Assembly: GCA_018266435.1 (NCBI GenBank) | Contig: JAFEAL010000013.1 | Location: 78,708-142,707, forward strand | Reading direction: 5' to 3' | Length of the DNA: 64,000 nucleotides | Origin: Bacteroidota bacterium | Lineage (GTDB): Bacteria; Bacteroidota; Bacteroidia; Cytophagales; Cyclobacteriaceae | In this document: one piece after another, positions 40,020-48,815 of the stretch | Layout of the letters: the number at the start of each line of letters is the position of its first letter | Position numbering within the stretch: the first letter of the stretch is position 1 | Program-made: the position numbers and the translations under genes | Notes under the pieces: generated by a model | The model's input: the letters and a program-made list of their open reading frames with translations, nothing else | Databases searched by the model: none | Told to the model about the DNA's origin: nothing

Positions 40020-40063
40020 GAAAATTTTTTGACATCTGAAAATTTTTTGCACAAAATTTTTGC
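40020..40063 (+). repeat. Three near-identical AT-rich direct repeats
   Basis: Three copies of an AAAATTTTTTG-like unit start at 40021, 40039 and 40053 (the last with one T fewer). They lie about 60-100 bp upstream of the lysine-rich microgene, with spacings of 18 and 14 bp. The last copy supplies the TTTG of a possible -33 element. Confidence 0.6.
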
Positions 40064-40088
40064 AGATTAATTTTTTATTATACCTTTC
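40059..40088 (+). promoter_or_regulatory. Candidate promoter of the lysine-rich microgene
   Basis: TTTG (40059-40062) and TACCTTTC (40081-40088, one mismatch to TAnnTTTG) are separated by 18 bp, the normal spacing for a Bacteroidota primary promoter. The microgene start is about 30 bp further on. Confidence 0.5.
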
Positions 40089-40118
40089 GATCAGTTTTAA
40101 ACAAAACATTAAAACGCT

Positions 40119-40184
40119 ATGGCAAAAAAACCCGCTAAGAAAGCAGCTAAGAAAGCTAAGAAAGCTGCTAAGAAGAAGAAGTAA
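40119..40184 (+). CDS. Lysine/alanine-rich 21-residue microprotein
   Basis: A tiny reading frame encodes a peptide of 21 residues that is almost entirely Lys and Ala (MAKKPAKKAAKKAKKAAKKKK), resembling the tail of bacterial histone-H1-like proteins. Support for a real gene is that the frame has a plausible promoter upstream and a strong intrinsic terminator 23 bp after the stop, and nothing else lies in this gap. It would be extremely basic and probably binds DNA or RNA. It is too short for a fold. Confidence 0.65.
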   Translation: MAKKPAKKAAKKAKKAAKKKK

Positions 40185-40198
40185 TCAGCAGTGCTGAT
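40184..40198. repeat. Perfect 15-bp palindrome at the microgene stop
   Basis: ATCAGCA-G-TGCTGAT is a perfect inverted repeat around one central base that overlaps the TAA stop of the microgene. It may be a transcript hairpin or a binding site. No known protein can be assigned. Confidence 0.5.
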
Positions 40199-40206
40199 AC
40201 TTTTAG

Positions 40207-40237
40207 AAAGGGAAGCAATCCAGGATCGCTTCCCTTT
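40207..40237 (+). terminator. Intrinsic terminator of the microgene
   Basis: AAAGGGAAGC pairs with GCTTCCCTTT over an 11-nt loop and is followed by further T residues. It isolates the microgene from the convergent DUF3078 gene. Confidence 0.85.
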
Positions 40238-40304
40238 TTCTTTTGCCCTTTCACCAAGGTATAGTCAGACTAAAAAATACTCATCAGCAGTTGCACAAAA
40301 TAAA

Positions 40305-40331
40305 AAAGGCTCATCGTACGGATGAGCCTTT
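40305..40331 (-). terminator. Intrinsic terminator of the DUF3078 gene
   Basis: AAAGGCTCATC pairs with GATGAGCCTTT over a 5-nt loop, with A and T runs at both sides. It follows the stop of the minus-strand DUF3078 gene at 40349 and can work in both directions. Confidence 0.85.
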
Positions 40332-40348
40332 CATTTTTTCAGCTAAGA

Positions 40349-41269
40349 TTACTTCTTATCGGCAAAATTTTGAAACGTATAAAGCATACCAAATGAAAAT
40401 GCCTGGCTTAATTGCACGTTGCTATCCTGATTATGATCATACAACAGAATAGTACCTAAGTTTAAGTTAAAGAACCTTCCAATCTTTGCTGTCAGGTTCA
40501 GGTCAAGCCGGTGATACAGATCATCAATAGCCACCTGTTGATAATTGGCAAACATGATGTAACGCCATTTTAAATTTACATTTTTAAAAATGTCCTTATC
40601 AAATTCAGCCAGCATTTGAAAGGCCAGCCACTCCATGCGGGCAGTTCGGTTGGGTGAAAGGCCATAAGGTGTTGGGGTATCGGTATTAATAAACCGTTGC
40701 ACTTCATTAACAATAGTCAACCGTGGAGCCAGTGGTGAGAGGCGCAGTTTAAAGTAATTCACCGGGTGATATTCAAAGCCCAACCCCGTAGTGATAAATG
40801 CCGGAGCTACAAAATCAGACAGCATCACGAGCGAATCCTGTGCGTTGTTTTTAGTTTTCAGGTATTTATAGCCTGGAGCAAACTGAGAGAGGAAGTTGGC
40901 AGAGACAGCCAAGTCCCATTTTTTACTCAGGGTGTGGCCATACTTCGTGTCTAAAAAAATGCGGTCTAGCGTTTTGCGATACCCGAGTCCTTGGTTGTTA
41001 ACCATTCCATACTGAAAGTCTATTTCATTATCCCATGAATTGTGGGCGCCCTTGTAGTTGGCTTTGTAGTTTAAAAATGCCGTAAGGCCAATGGAATTAA
41101 CCCCGCCAGCTTTCCAGTTTGACGTAAAACTGGCTTGGTTCATATTAAAACTGGCACGAAATGATTTTTTCCATTTAGTTAACGTATCAATTTTTACAAT
41201 TTGGCCGGTACCGTCCACAGAGCACAGCAAACCAATTAAAAAACTTACCAAAACAACTTGTTTATGCAT
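40349..41269 (-). CDS. DUF3078 outer-membrane-type protein
   Basis: The 306-residue product has a signal peptide ending near VDGTGQ and the DUF3078 opening (FNMNQASFTSNWKAGGVNSIG). Alternating aromatic strands such as NYKANYKGAHNSWDNEIDFQYG indicate a beta-barrel. DUF3078 proteins are widespread in Bacteroidota and have no known biochemical role. It has its own terminator and is likely monocistronic. Confidence 0.88.
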   Translation of the reverse strand: MHKQVVLVSFLIGLLCSVDGTGQIVKIDTLTKWKKSFRASFNMNQASFTSNWKAGGVNSIGLTAFLNYKANYKGAHNSWDNEIDFQYGMVNNQGLGYRKTLDRIFLDTKYGHTLSKKWDLAVSANFLSQFAPGYKYLKTKNNAQDSLVMLSDFVAPAFITTGLGFEYHPVNYFKLRLSPLAPRLTIVNEVQRFINTDTPTPYGLSPNRTARMEWLAFQMLAEFDKDIFKNVNLKWRYIMFANYQQVAIDDLYHRLDLNLTAKIGRFFNLNLGTILLYDHNQDSNVQLSQAFSFGMLYTFQNFADKK

Positions 41270-41332
41270 AGAGTTGGGTTTAGTGAACTACAAAAGTAAA
41301 AAAAAAGCTAAACCCGGAGAGGACGCGTTGAC

Positions 41333-41749
41333 TTAACTATTGCTTAATTTGATTTCATCCAAGGCTATTTCGGTGAGCGGCTTGGTGATGAACTTGATGA
41401 CATAGTTATTGTTTACGATTTTGTCGATGTCTCTCTTGTTATCAGAACTGGAAAGGATGATCACTTTGCATTTATTACGCACCAACTCATTGAATTTTTC
41501 AAATTCGTAGAGAAATACAAACCCATCCACAATAGGCATGTTGATATCCAGAAAAATAATGCTCGGAAGATTTTGAGAATCATTTTCGTACTGCTTTAGA
41601 TAGTCCAAAGCTCCTTTGCCTGAACTTTTTACCTCAACACGGTGAGAAAACTTGGTGATTTCAATTATTCTTTTGCTGATGAAATTATCGGTGTCGTTAT
41701 CATCCACCAGCATCACTATGTCCAATGTTTTTATTTCAGCATCAACCAT
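41333..41749 (-). CDS. Single-domain response regulator
   Basis: A receiver domain alone (138 residues): the acidic pocket in VMLVDDND, phosphoacceptor Asp in IIFLDINMP, conserved Ser/Thr in VIILSSS and Lys in KFITKPLTE. There is no output domain, as in CheY/Rcp1-type relays. No kinase gene adjoins it, so the partner is unknown. The orphan organisation is frequent in Cytophagales. Confidence 0.92.
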   Translation of the reverse strand: MVDAEIKTLDIVMLVDDNDTDNFISKRIIEITKFSHRVEVKSSGKGALDYLKQYENDSQNLPSIIFLDINMPIVDGFVFLYEFEKFNELVRNKCKVIILSSSDNKRDIDKIVNNNYVIKFITKPLTEIALDEIKLSNS

Positions 41750-41876
41750 TAGAATTCTCTTTATGAAATGTAAAAAACCTGAGCAAAATTATCTCTTTTT
41801 ATGAAACCCTTGCGGTTTCCGAATGATTATAACTTAATGAAGTAAGGATTTGTTACAAATTGCAGAAAAATAGCGG

Positions 41877-43463
41877 TTACTTTTTAACGATAAGTAATTT
41901 TTCGCCTACTGAAATCGATAACGAGGTTTTTTTGTTCCAATCCATCAATTCTTTTATGGTCGCCCCAAACTGCCGGGCAATACTATATAATGTGTCTGAG
42001 TTCTTTACTACATAGGTAAATTGTTTTGGCTCTTGTGGATTGGATTGATTTACAGAATCTGCGGCTTGAGTCTTTATGGCAGGAACAAAATCTTGACCGG
42101 ATGGCTTAAGTTGATTTCCATTACTTTGGCTTTCAATCAGTTGGGGTTGCGGTTGCGGCTGGGCTTGCCACGCAAAGGATTCATTGCTCAAAGAGGCCAC
42201 CTCAAGAACAGTATCACTCGAGGGTTCGGGCTGAAGTTGTTGAGGCGGATCACTTAGGGCATTTTTGTTCAACCGAACTAGGGTGCCCCCAGCAATCAAA
42301 CCATCACCTATTTTAGGATTTAATTTTTTTAAATTTTTTAATCGAATTCCCTGCAATTGGCTCACCAACCAAAGGTCATCTCCCATTTTTGATTTGTAGA
42401 TTAAAACCTCACTCCTTTTTTTCTTTTTTTCTAAAAAATAAACGGCACCGGCTTTAATTTCGTGATCAATGGATATGTCGTTGTAGTTGACAAATTTTGA
42501 AATATCAATGTGTGAACGGGCAGCCAACCCAGCTACTGTTTCTCCTGGCTGTGCCACAATGATCTTCAATCCATTGATTGTCAGGTTTTCATTTATCGGT
42601 AGCTTTGTTATAGGAATTGCTTTAGATGCCTTGGGTGAATTGATGACCAGGTTATTAAAATCAGCTAATGCTGAGCCCGAAGGGATTGCCACTGAATACT
42701 GCTTATCGCCTGGCACTAACCCTCGCCTGGCCCACTTGTTGTATTCCAGTAAAAGGTTTTCATCTATTGACACTTCACTGGCCAAGCGGCTTAATTTTTT
42801 ATCAGACATTTCATAAAGGCTTACTTTTAATTTAGGTTCACCTACAATGGCGTTTTCAAATGCAATTTTGTGAGCCAAATATTTTTTTACATACCAATAC
42901 GTATCTGACGAGATGATCATGTGGCTGTCGCCATTGAATTTATCTCCAATTGAACGCCTGACTCCGCCTGTTCCCATTTGATACGCTTGTAAGGCGAGAA
43001 GCCAATTATTAAAATAAGTGTTGCTTTGCTTCAGGTAGCGCGCTGCCCCGCGCGATGCGGACACTATGTTCATTCGTTCGTCCACTTCATCGTCCACGCG
43101 CAACCCCATTTCTTGAGCGGTATAATCTTTAAACTGCCAAAAGCCCACGGCGTTAGAAACGGATACCGCATCGGATACCAGTGCACTTTCTTGCAAACAG
43201 AGGTACTTAAAATCTTGCGGCAGGTTTTCTTCAGAAAATATTTTTTCAATGATGGGGAAATACGTTTTAGCACGCTCTACTTTCATTTCATAGTAACGGC
43301 CGGGGCGAACGAGTGCATCCACATCTTGTTGTATTTCACGTCTGGCATCATCGCGTATGGTGAGCGACATACCGGCAAAATGCATTTTGTGTGGCACTTC
43401 AGGAGTCTGGGCGTGTGAGGCAGCAACTCCAAAAAAAATGAGTGCGGCTGCAAAAAATCTCAT
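41877..43463 (-). CDS. MltD-like lytic transglycosylase with LysM domains
   Basis: The 528-residue secreted protein begins with a signal peptide (about 1-18). The SLT domain (about 70-230) has the catalytic Glu in QESALVSDAVS and GFWQFKDYTAQEMGL. LysM-like modules follow, at about 295-345, 350-398 (weaker), and 480-526 (clear: YVVKNSDTLYSIARQFG). A low-complexity linker rich in Gln/Pro lies near residue 430. It cleaves peptidoglycan glycan strands by the lytic mechanism in the periplasm. Confidence 0.92.
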   Translation of the reverse strand: MRFFAAALIFFGVAASHAQTPEVPHKMHFAGMSLTIRDDARREIQQDVDALVRPGRYYEMKVERAKTYFPIIEKIFSEENLPQDFKYLCLQESALVSDAVSVSNAVGFWQFKDYTAQEMGLRVDDEVDERMNIVSASRGAARYLKQSNTYFNNWLLALQAYQMGTGGVRRSIGDKFNGDSHMIISSDTYWYVKKYLAHKIAFENAIVGEPKLKVSLYEMSDKKLSRLASEVSIDENLLLEYNKWARRGLVPGDKQYSVAIPSGSALADFNNLVINSPKASKAIPITKLPINENLTINGLKIIVAQPGETVAGLAARSHIDISKFVNYNDISIDHEIKAGAVYFLEKKKKRSEVLIYKSKMGDDLWLVSQLQGIRLKNLKKLNPKIGDGLIAGGTLVRLNKNALSDPPQQLQPEPSSDTVLEVASLSNESFAWQAQPQPQPQLIESQSNGNQLKPSGQDFVPAIKTQAADSVNQSNPQEPKQFTYVVKNSDTLYSIARQFGATIKELMDWNKKTSLSISVGEKLLIVKK

Positions 43464-43524
43464 CGGGGCAAAGATAAAACATTTGCCCCAAATTTCACTG
43501 GTCTGCTCAGGCTAACCCAATCAT

Positions 43525-44160
43525 CTATTTTTTGTACATCATCATAATACCATCGCGCAGCGACAGCAGCAGGTTTTCCACGCGAGAGTCGGCTTGCACT
43601 TTACGGTTAAATTCAAGAATGGCCCGGGTGTCTTTATCAGGCTGAGGGTCAACTACTTTTCCGCTCCACAATACATTATCGGCCATGAGTATGCCTCCGG
43701 GCAAAACTTTGTCAATGACCAAATCGTAATAGAGTGAGTAATTTTCTTTATCGGCATCAATAAAAACGAGATCGAAGGTTTCTTTTAATTGGGGAATGAT
43801 TTTTCTTGCATCTCCTATCCGGTAGTCAATCCGTTGGCTGAGGCCGGCTTCATTAAAATAATTTCTTACTTTATTTTCTAACTCAGCATTGATATCCAGT
43901 GTAATTAATTTTCCAGTGGGGGCAAGTCCTTCCGCCAAACAAATTGCTGAGTAGCCCGTGTAAGTTCCTATTTCTAAAATTGTCTTTGGTTTTATCAATT
44001 TACTGATCAGCGAAAGGTACCGACCCTGCACCTGCCCCGAAAGCATACGTGGGCGAAGTACGTTGGCATGAGTATCGCGGTTTATCTTTTTTAACAGAGC
44101 ACCCTCCTCATCTGTGTGCTGTTCAATGTAGCGCTGCAACTCAGCGGGAAGAAAATCCAT
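43525..44160 (-). CDS. SAM-dependent O-methyltransferase
   Basis: The 211-residue product matches the caffeoyl-CoA/catechol O-methyltransferase-like family 3: SAM motif EIGTYTGYSAICLAEGL, metal ligands in VFIDADKENY and the conserved NVLWSGKV. It methylates hydroxyl groups on small aromatic substrates or possibly tRNA (the TrmR group is in this family). The substrate is unknown. It lies 34 bp downstream of the M16 peptidase gene. Confidence 0.9.
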   Translation of the reverse strand: MDFLPAELQRYIEQHTDEEGALLKKINRDTHANVLRPRMLSGQVQGRYLSLISKLIKPKTILEIGTYTGYSAICLAEGLAPTGKLITLDINAELENKVRNYFNEAGLSQRIDYRIGDARKIIPQLKETFDLVFIDADKENYSLYYDLVIDKVLPGGILMADNVLWSGKVVDPQPDKDTRAILEFNRKVQADSRVENLLLSLRDGIMMMYKK

Positions 44161-44194
44161 AGGTTTTAAATTGAGAGGTGCAAATCAGGGTATT

Positions 44195-45427
44195 TTATTT
44201 TGGAATCATCATCAATGTACTCAGTTTATTTTCGTCAAACATTTCATTTGCCAACTGCTGAAGTTCTACGGATGTGGTTGATTTTACCCGGTCAAAAATT
44301 TCTTCAAGCGGGGTGATCCGGTTTAAGTCAAGCAGGTTGCGCGCCATCATCATCATAAAACCAACGTTATTTTCTTCTGCCATGGCAATCTGACCTAAAA
44401 TCTGTTCTTTGGAAGAAGTCAGTTGTTTTATCCCTAATTTATTTTCTTTCAGTTTTCTCAACTCATTTTTCACCAACTCAGTACTTTTTTTAAGTTGAGA
44501 GGGCTCTGTTCCAAAGCTGATCACAAACAAGCCCGTGTCAGTGAATGGAACATACTGTGCGCCAATGCTGTACACAAATCCATACTTTTCGCGAAGAGCT
44601 AAATTCAATCGTGAGTTCATTCCTGACCCACCTAAAATATTGGTGAGCATAAAAAAGGGGGTGCGCAGTGCATGTGTTGAATGAAAAGCCGGACGCCCCA
44701 TGGCGCAGCGAGCCTGCTTTACCGGCCGTTTCAGCAAGACTTCTTTTGGTTTGAACCCCGAAAATTTTTTTCGTTTCGTGCGGGAGGTTAATGAGGGTAC
44801 ATGACCTAAGTATTTTTCAGCAAGCGTTACGATTTTTTCCATTGGTACATTTCCTACACTGGAAAAAATAACTTTGTGTGTATCCAAGTGTTGTTTAATA
44901 AACTCCTGAAAATTCTTTCTCTTGAAACTGCCTACGGTTTCTTGCCTGCCCAGTATATTCATTCCCATCGGGTGGTCTGCAAAAACTACGGCATCAAACT
45001 CGTCTTGCAGCGAGTCGTCAGGGTCATCGTAATACATGGCCATTTCTTCAAGGATAACATTGCGTTCGCGATTGATTTGACCGGGCGGAAAAATAGAATC
45101 AAACGTGATATCAGCTAACAATTCAATTGCCCGCTCCACGTACGTAGTGCGCACTGAAGCGTAAAATAAAATTTTTTCTTTGTCAGTAAATGCATTCAGT
45201 TCTCCACCCAATGACTCCAGCCGGTTGAGAATATGAAATGCCTTACGTTTGCGCGTACCTTTAAACGCCATATGCTCCCAAAAATGAGCAATGCCCTGAT
45301 TGGCCGGTGTTTCATCACGACTGCCAATGTCGAGCATGATGCCGCAGTGTACAATCTTAGAGGTGGTGATGTGGTTGTGTGCAACCCGAATACCGTTTTT
45401 TAATGTATGGATTTGATACTCTCTCAT
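44195..45427 (-). CDS. M16-family zinc metallopeptidase
   Basis: A 410-residue M16 peptidase with the inverted zinc motif HFWEH (residues about 47-51) and the distal Glu in VILEEMAMYYDDP; the C-terminal half is the second, inactive M16 domain. There is no signal peptide, so it is probably cytoplasmic, similar to YmxG/PqqL-type processing peptidases. Its start overlaps the stop of the saccharopine-dehydrogenase gene by 4 bp, implying translational coupling. Confidence 0.92.
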   Translation of the reverse strand: MREYQIHTLKNGIRVAHNHITTSKIVHCGIMLDIGSRDETPANQGIAHFWEHMAFKGTRKRKAFHILNRLESLGGELNAFTDKEKILFYASVRTTYVERAIELLADITFDSIFPPGQINRERNVILEEMAMYYDDPDDSLQDEFDAVVFADHPMGMNILGRQETVGSFKRKNFQEFIKQHLDTHKVIFSSVGNVPMEKIVTLAEKYLGHVPSLTSRTKRKKFSGFKPKEVLLKRPVKQARCAMGRPAFHSTHALRTPFFMLTNILGGSGMNSRLNLALREKYGFVYSIGAQYVPFTDTGLFVISFGTEPSQLKKSTELVKNELRKLKENKLGIKQLTSSKEQILGQIAMAEENNVGFMMMMARNLLDLNRITPLEEIFDRVKSTTSVELQQLANEMFDENKLSTLMMIPK

Positions 45428-46749
45428 ATCATTTCTTTCTCTTGCAGCCCAATGCCCAACTCTTTCAATTCTTTCAATATAGGATCATAAAATTCGGACG
45501 TTACAGGAGTTGCCACCCCCCTGCTTTGTATTTTATTCTGAAGCAAAAGCTTTGTAGCTATTGCTAAAGGAAGGCCTACGGTTTTGGCCATGGCAGTGTG
45601 AGTTTCATTTTCACCGGTGGCCGTAAGCCAGGCTTGAATTTCTTTTTCCTTACCCCCTAACCCATAATTAAAGCGATGCCACATCACGATAAAATCTTTG
45701 TCGCCAGGGGCAAGCCTCCATTTTTTATTCAGGATATGCTCAAGAGCCTGAGCCGGAGTTGCTTGGGTTAACCCAATTTTTTCATCTGAAAAAAAACCAC
45801 TCCACTTCAGGCGTTTCATTTCCTCACCATCCATTGAAACCAAAAACCTTTTAGCAATTTCTTCTTCACTATTTTTTGTATTCAGAAACGATGCGATAAA
45901 TTCTTTATGTGTCATGGTTTCAATTCCATCCATTGTGTAGCTGTCATCACAGCACCCCAATTGGGCCAGAATGTTCCAGGCGCTGCAGTAGCCTTTGTTT
46001 CGCAATGTGCCGCGTAATACGGTTTTGCATTCACGCAACCCATATACCTCTGCATACTTCAATGAATCGCGGTTAGCATAGCCTTCGTATTCGCCAAAAC
46101 CGGGAACTGAAACCGAAGTTGTTCGGGTAAAAAGTTGCTGATACGGAATGTATTTAAATTTTCCATCGTGTAAATACTTAGCGGTGCCTTGTCCTGCCAA
46201 TACCACATTTCGCGGATTCCAGGTGAACTTATATCGCCACGGATTATGCGGATCAGTATCGGGTGCTATCAGTCCTCCGGTAAATGACTCAAATGAAGTT
46301 ACCTCTCCCCCTATATGCTTAATTTTATCAATTACTTGCATTGCACTCATGTGGTCAATGCCTGGGTCCAGACCACATTCATTCAAAAACAAAAGTCCGC
46401 TGGTTTTTGTTTCGGTATCCAATTTTTTCATTTCATCAGACACATAGCTGGCTGTGAGCAAGTGCTTTTTTTCCTGCAAACAAAGTTTAGCTACCTGCGG
46501 GTGAAGGCTTGCCGGAAGCAGGGATATAATTACATCCGCATGACGGATGGCTAATGTACTGTCATCCCTTTTCTCAATGTTGAATTCGATAGCTTTGGCA
46601 TGGGATGAAGCCCCGATTTTTTCTTCGGCATACTTTTTAAAAACATCGCCCACGGTGATGTGCCACTCATGGTGAGCAGCCTGTTTAATCAGGTAAGAAA
46701 TAAGCGAAGACGAAGAACGCCCCGCGCCCAATACAAGAATTTTTTTCAT
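45424..46749 (-). CDS. Saccharopine dehydrogenase family protein
   Basis: The 441-residue protein has an N-terminal NAD(P)-binding Rossmann fold (LVLGAGRSSSSLISYLI), followed by the family segment NECGLDPGIDHMSAM and the C-terminal catalytic domain (GGLIAPDTDPHNPWRYKFTWNP). Members of the LYS9-like group form glutamate and alpha-aminoadipate semialdehyde from saccharopine in lysine metabolism. This suggests lysine degradation, although the lysine-ketoglutarate reductase partner is not visible here. Confidence 0.88.
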   Translation of the reverse strand: MKKILVLGAGRSSSSLISYLIKQAAHHEWHITVGDVFKKYAEEKIGASSHAKAIEFNIEKRDDSTLAIRHADVIISLLPASLHPQVAKLCLQEKKHLLTASYVSDEMKKLDTETKTSGLLFLNECGLDPGIDHMSAMQVIDKIKHIGGEVTSFESFTGGLIAPDTDPHNPWRYKFTWNPRNVVLAGQGTAKYLHDGKFKYIPYQQLFTRTTSVSVPGFGEYEGYANRDSLKYAEVYGLRECKTVLRGTLRNKGYCSAWNILAQLGCCDDSYTMDGIETMTHKEFIASFLNTKNSEEEIAKRFLVSMDGEEMKRLKWSGFFSDEKIGLTQATPAQALEHILNKKWRLAPGDKDFIVMWHRFNYGLGGKEKEIQAWLTATGENETHTAMAKTVGLPLAIATKLLLQNKIQSRGVATPVTSEFYDPILKELKELGIGLQEKEMI

Positions 46750-46816
46750 GGAGACAAAATTACCAGTTTCCGGTTATCAAAAATTAATTAACTTTCATGC
46801 CCTTCTTCCATACCAT

Positions 46817-47284
46817 ATGACAACACCCATTACTTTTTTCAATCACCTGGAAGACCTTGACACGGAATCAAAATATTTGGTTCACAAAGCAAAAGAAGCC
46901 ACTGCACTTGCCTATGCACCCTATTCAAAATTTTGTGTGGGGGCTGCATTAATTTTAGAGGATGGCAGTGTTATTACCGGGGCCAACCAGGAAAATGCCT
47001 CGTACCCCCTATGTATGTGTGCCGAGCGTGTGGCCTTGTATGCCGCCACGGCTACCCACCCCAACCAGACCATATTAAAGATAGCTGTGGTTGCCCATAA
47101 AAAAAACCACAAAGACCTTACCCCGGCCACTTGCTGCGGAGCTTGCCGCCAGGTGATCTTAGAATTTGAGCAACGCCAAAAAAAACCGATTGAAATCATC
47201 ATGTTTGGTACTCAAAACCAGTGGTTGAAAACAACTGCAACCGCACTGATGCCTTTAGGATTCGGTAAAGAGTCATTAGAGTAA
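46817..47284 (+). CDS. cdd: Cytidine deaminase
   Basis: The ATG at 46817 gives 155 residues; upstream ATG 46748 would overlap the divergent saccharopine-dehydrogenase gene. The zinc-binding motifs CAERVAL and PATCCGACRQV, with NAS/Y elements in between, are the tetrameric CDA family. It deaminates cytidine and deoxycytidine in pyrimidine salvage. Confidence 0.93.
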   Translation: MTTPITFFNHLEDLDTESKYLVHKAKEATALAYAPYSKFCVGAALILEDGSVITGANQENASYPLCMCAERVALYAATATHPNQTILKIAVVAHKKNHKDLTPATCCGACRQVILEFEQRQKKPIEIIMFGTQNQWLKTTATALMPLGFGKESLE

Positions 47285-47351
47285 AACCCCAAGTATTCAA
47301 CCCATGTAATATTTAAACCATATTCTACTCCAACAGTTAAGTGAGTCAGGC

Positions 47352-47359
47352 TATTTTTG
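47352..47359 (+). promoter_or_regulatory. Candidate -7 element of the cheR-Sia operon promoter
   Basis: TATTTTTG matches TAnnTTTG exactly and lies 29 bp before the GTG start of cheR. A -33 TTTG at the right spacing is not obvious. It is the only promoter-like element I see before the cheR to siaC run. Confidence 0.5.
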
Positions 47360-47388
47360 CCTTTCTTTGAAGCATTTTCAATACCACC

Positions 47389-48213
47389 GTGACACAGGAC
47401 ATAGACATTAACGACCTAAAGCGCATCACCGAGTTGATCCACTCAAAACATGGGTATGACTTTAGAAACTATGCGATGTCGTCTTTTAAAAGACGAATGT
47501 TGCGAATTCTTGAAATAAAAAACCTAACCGTAGAGTCTCTTCTGAAAAGACTTAACGATTCACCTACGTTTATTAATGAGTTTTTAGATGAATTGACCGT
47601 AAACGTAACTGAAATGTTTCGCGATCCCGGGTTTTGGCGTTCCCTGCGCGATGAGATTATCCCCGATATTTTACTCAACCACAAAACATTTAACATCTGG
47701 CATGCCGGGTGCTCTTCAGGTGAAGAAGTACTCTCCATGGCCATCTTGTTGCGTGAAATGGGTATTCACAATCAGGTTTCTCTGTTTGCCACCGACCTCG
47801 ACCTTACTATTTTAGAAAGAGCCAAAGCGGTTACTTACCCTTCTAAAAACATCGAGATCAACGAGAAGAACTACATCCGCTACGAAGGAAAATGGTCTCT
47901 CAGAGATTATTGCAAAGAAGAAAACGGAAGGGTGACTTTTGATAAAGGGTTATTAGCCAATGTTACTTTCCGCAGACATGACCTGGTGCTGGGCGAAGTA
48001 TTCAATAAGTTTGACCTGATCTTGTGCCGCAATGTGATGATTTACTTCAATCAGGCTTTACAAAATGAAGTGCTTAAGAAATTCCATTCGAGTTTGTTCA
48101 AATACGGTTACCTGGCCATCGGCTCAAAAGAGTCGTTGATCTGGTGCGATGTAGCCAACCGTTTTTTAGTCGCAAACAACGAGGAAAAAATATATAAGAA
48201 AATAAAAGATTAA
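47389..48213 (+). CDS. cheR: CheR-type protein-glutamate methyltransferase
   Basis: The 274-residue enzyme, starting at GTG 47389, has the helical N-terminal CheR domain (about 1-75) and the SAM-binding domain with HAGCSSGEEVLSMAI, FATDLDLTILERAK and LCRNVMIYFN. It transfers methyl groups from SAM to glutamates of chemoreceptor-like helices. No MCP, cheA or cheW gene is in the window, so the substrate is probably not a classic receptor. The next gene, 8 bp on, is a CheB-like esterase, so the modification may be reversible. Confidence 0.93.
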   Translation: MTQDIDINDLKRITELIHSKHGYDFRNYAMSSFKRRMLRILEIKNLTVESLLKRLNDSPTFINEFLDELTVNVTEMFRDPGFWRSLRDEIIPDILLNHKTFNIWHAGCSSGEEVLSMAILLREMGIHNQVSLFATDLDLTILERAKAVTYPSKNIEINEKNYIRYEGKWSLRDYCKEENGRVTFDKGLLANVTFRRHDLVLGEVFNKFDLILCRNVMIYFNQALQNEVLKKFHSSLFKYGYLAIGSKESLIWCDVANRFLVANNEEKIYKKIKD

Positions 48214-48221
48214 GCCGGGCG

Positions 48222-48815
48222 ATGATCGGGTTCAATCTAAATACAGGTTACAAAGCCGTTGTAATTGGCGGGTCGGCCGGAAGTTTTCAGGGGATAACGA
48301 AAATATTATCGCAGTTACCTAAAACTTTTCCATTGCCAATCATTATGTGTTTGCACCGGCTCAAACATGTACGAAATGGTTTTGTTGAAGCATTGTCAAT
48401 TAAAAGTGTTACCCCGGTGGTAGAGCCGTACGATAAAGAACAAATAAAAAAAGGCGGAGTTTACTTGGCTCCCTCCAATTATCACATGTCAGTAGAGCTG
48501 GGAAATTATTTTGCCATGAGTACCGAAGAAATGGTTAACAATTCGCGGCCGGCCATTGATATTACTTTGAGCACGGCTGCTTATGTTTACCGCGAAAAAT
48601 TAATCGGCATCTTGCTGTCGGGTGCTAACCGCGATGGCGGGCTGGGAATGAAACATATTAAAGACAAGGGAGGCCTCACCATTGTGCAAGAACCAGCCGA
48701 ATGCATGATTGATACGATGCCCAAGGCAGCTTTGGCACTCACTAAAATTGACTATGTACTAAAGACTGACGAAATTGTAAAATTCTTGAACGAACTAGAT
48801 AAGTTATACCGATGA
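48222..48815 (+). CDS. cheB: CheB-type methylesterase domain protein
   Basis: A 197-residue catalytic domain without the N-terminal receiver found in enteric CheB. The catalytic triad seems complete: Ser18 in GGSAGS, His in MCLHRLKH, Asp in SGANRDGG. CheB enzymes remove methyl groups from receptor glutamates or deamidate glutamines. With no receiver domain, its activity is not controlled by CheA-type phosphorylation here. Its stop overlaps the next start by 4 bp. Confidence 0.92.
   Translation: MIGFNLNTGYKAVVIGGSAGSFQGITKILSQLPKTFPLPIIMCLHRLKHVRNGFVEALSIKSVTPVVEPYDKEQIKKGGVYLAPSNYHMSVELGNYFAMSTEEMVNNSRPAIDITLSTAAYVYREKLIGILLSGANRDGGLGMKHIKDKGGLTIVQEPAECMIDTMPKAALALTKIDYVLKTDEIVKFLNELDKLYR

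Noticed and set aside
46748..46816. Longer N-terminus for cytidine deaminase
   Set aside because: The extension would overlap the divergent saccharopine-dehydrogenase start and is not like the conserved CDA N-terminus; ATG 46817 fits.
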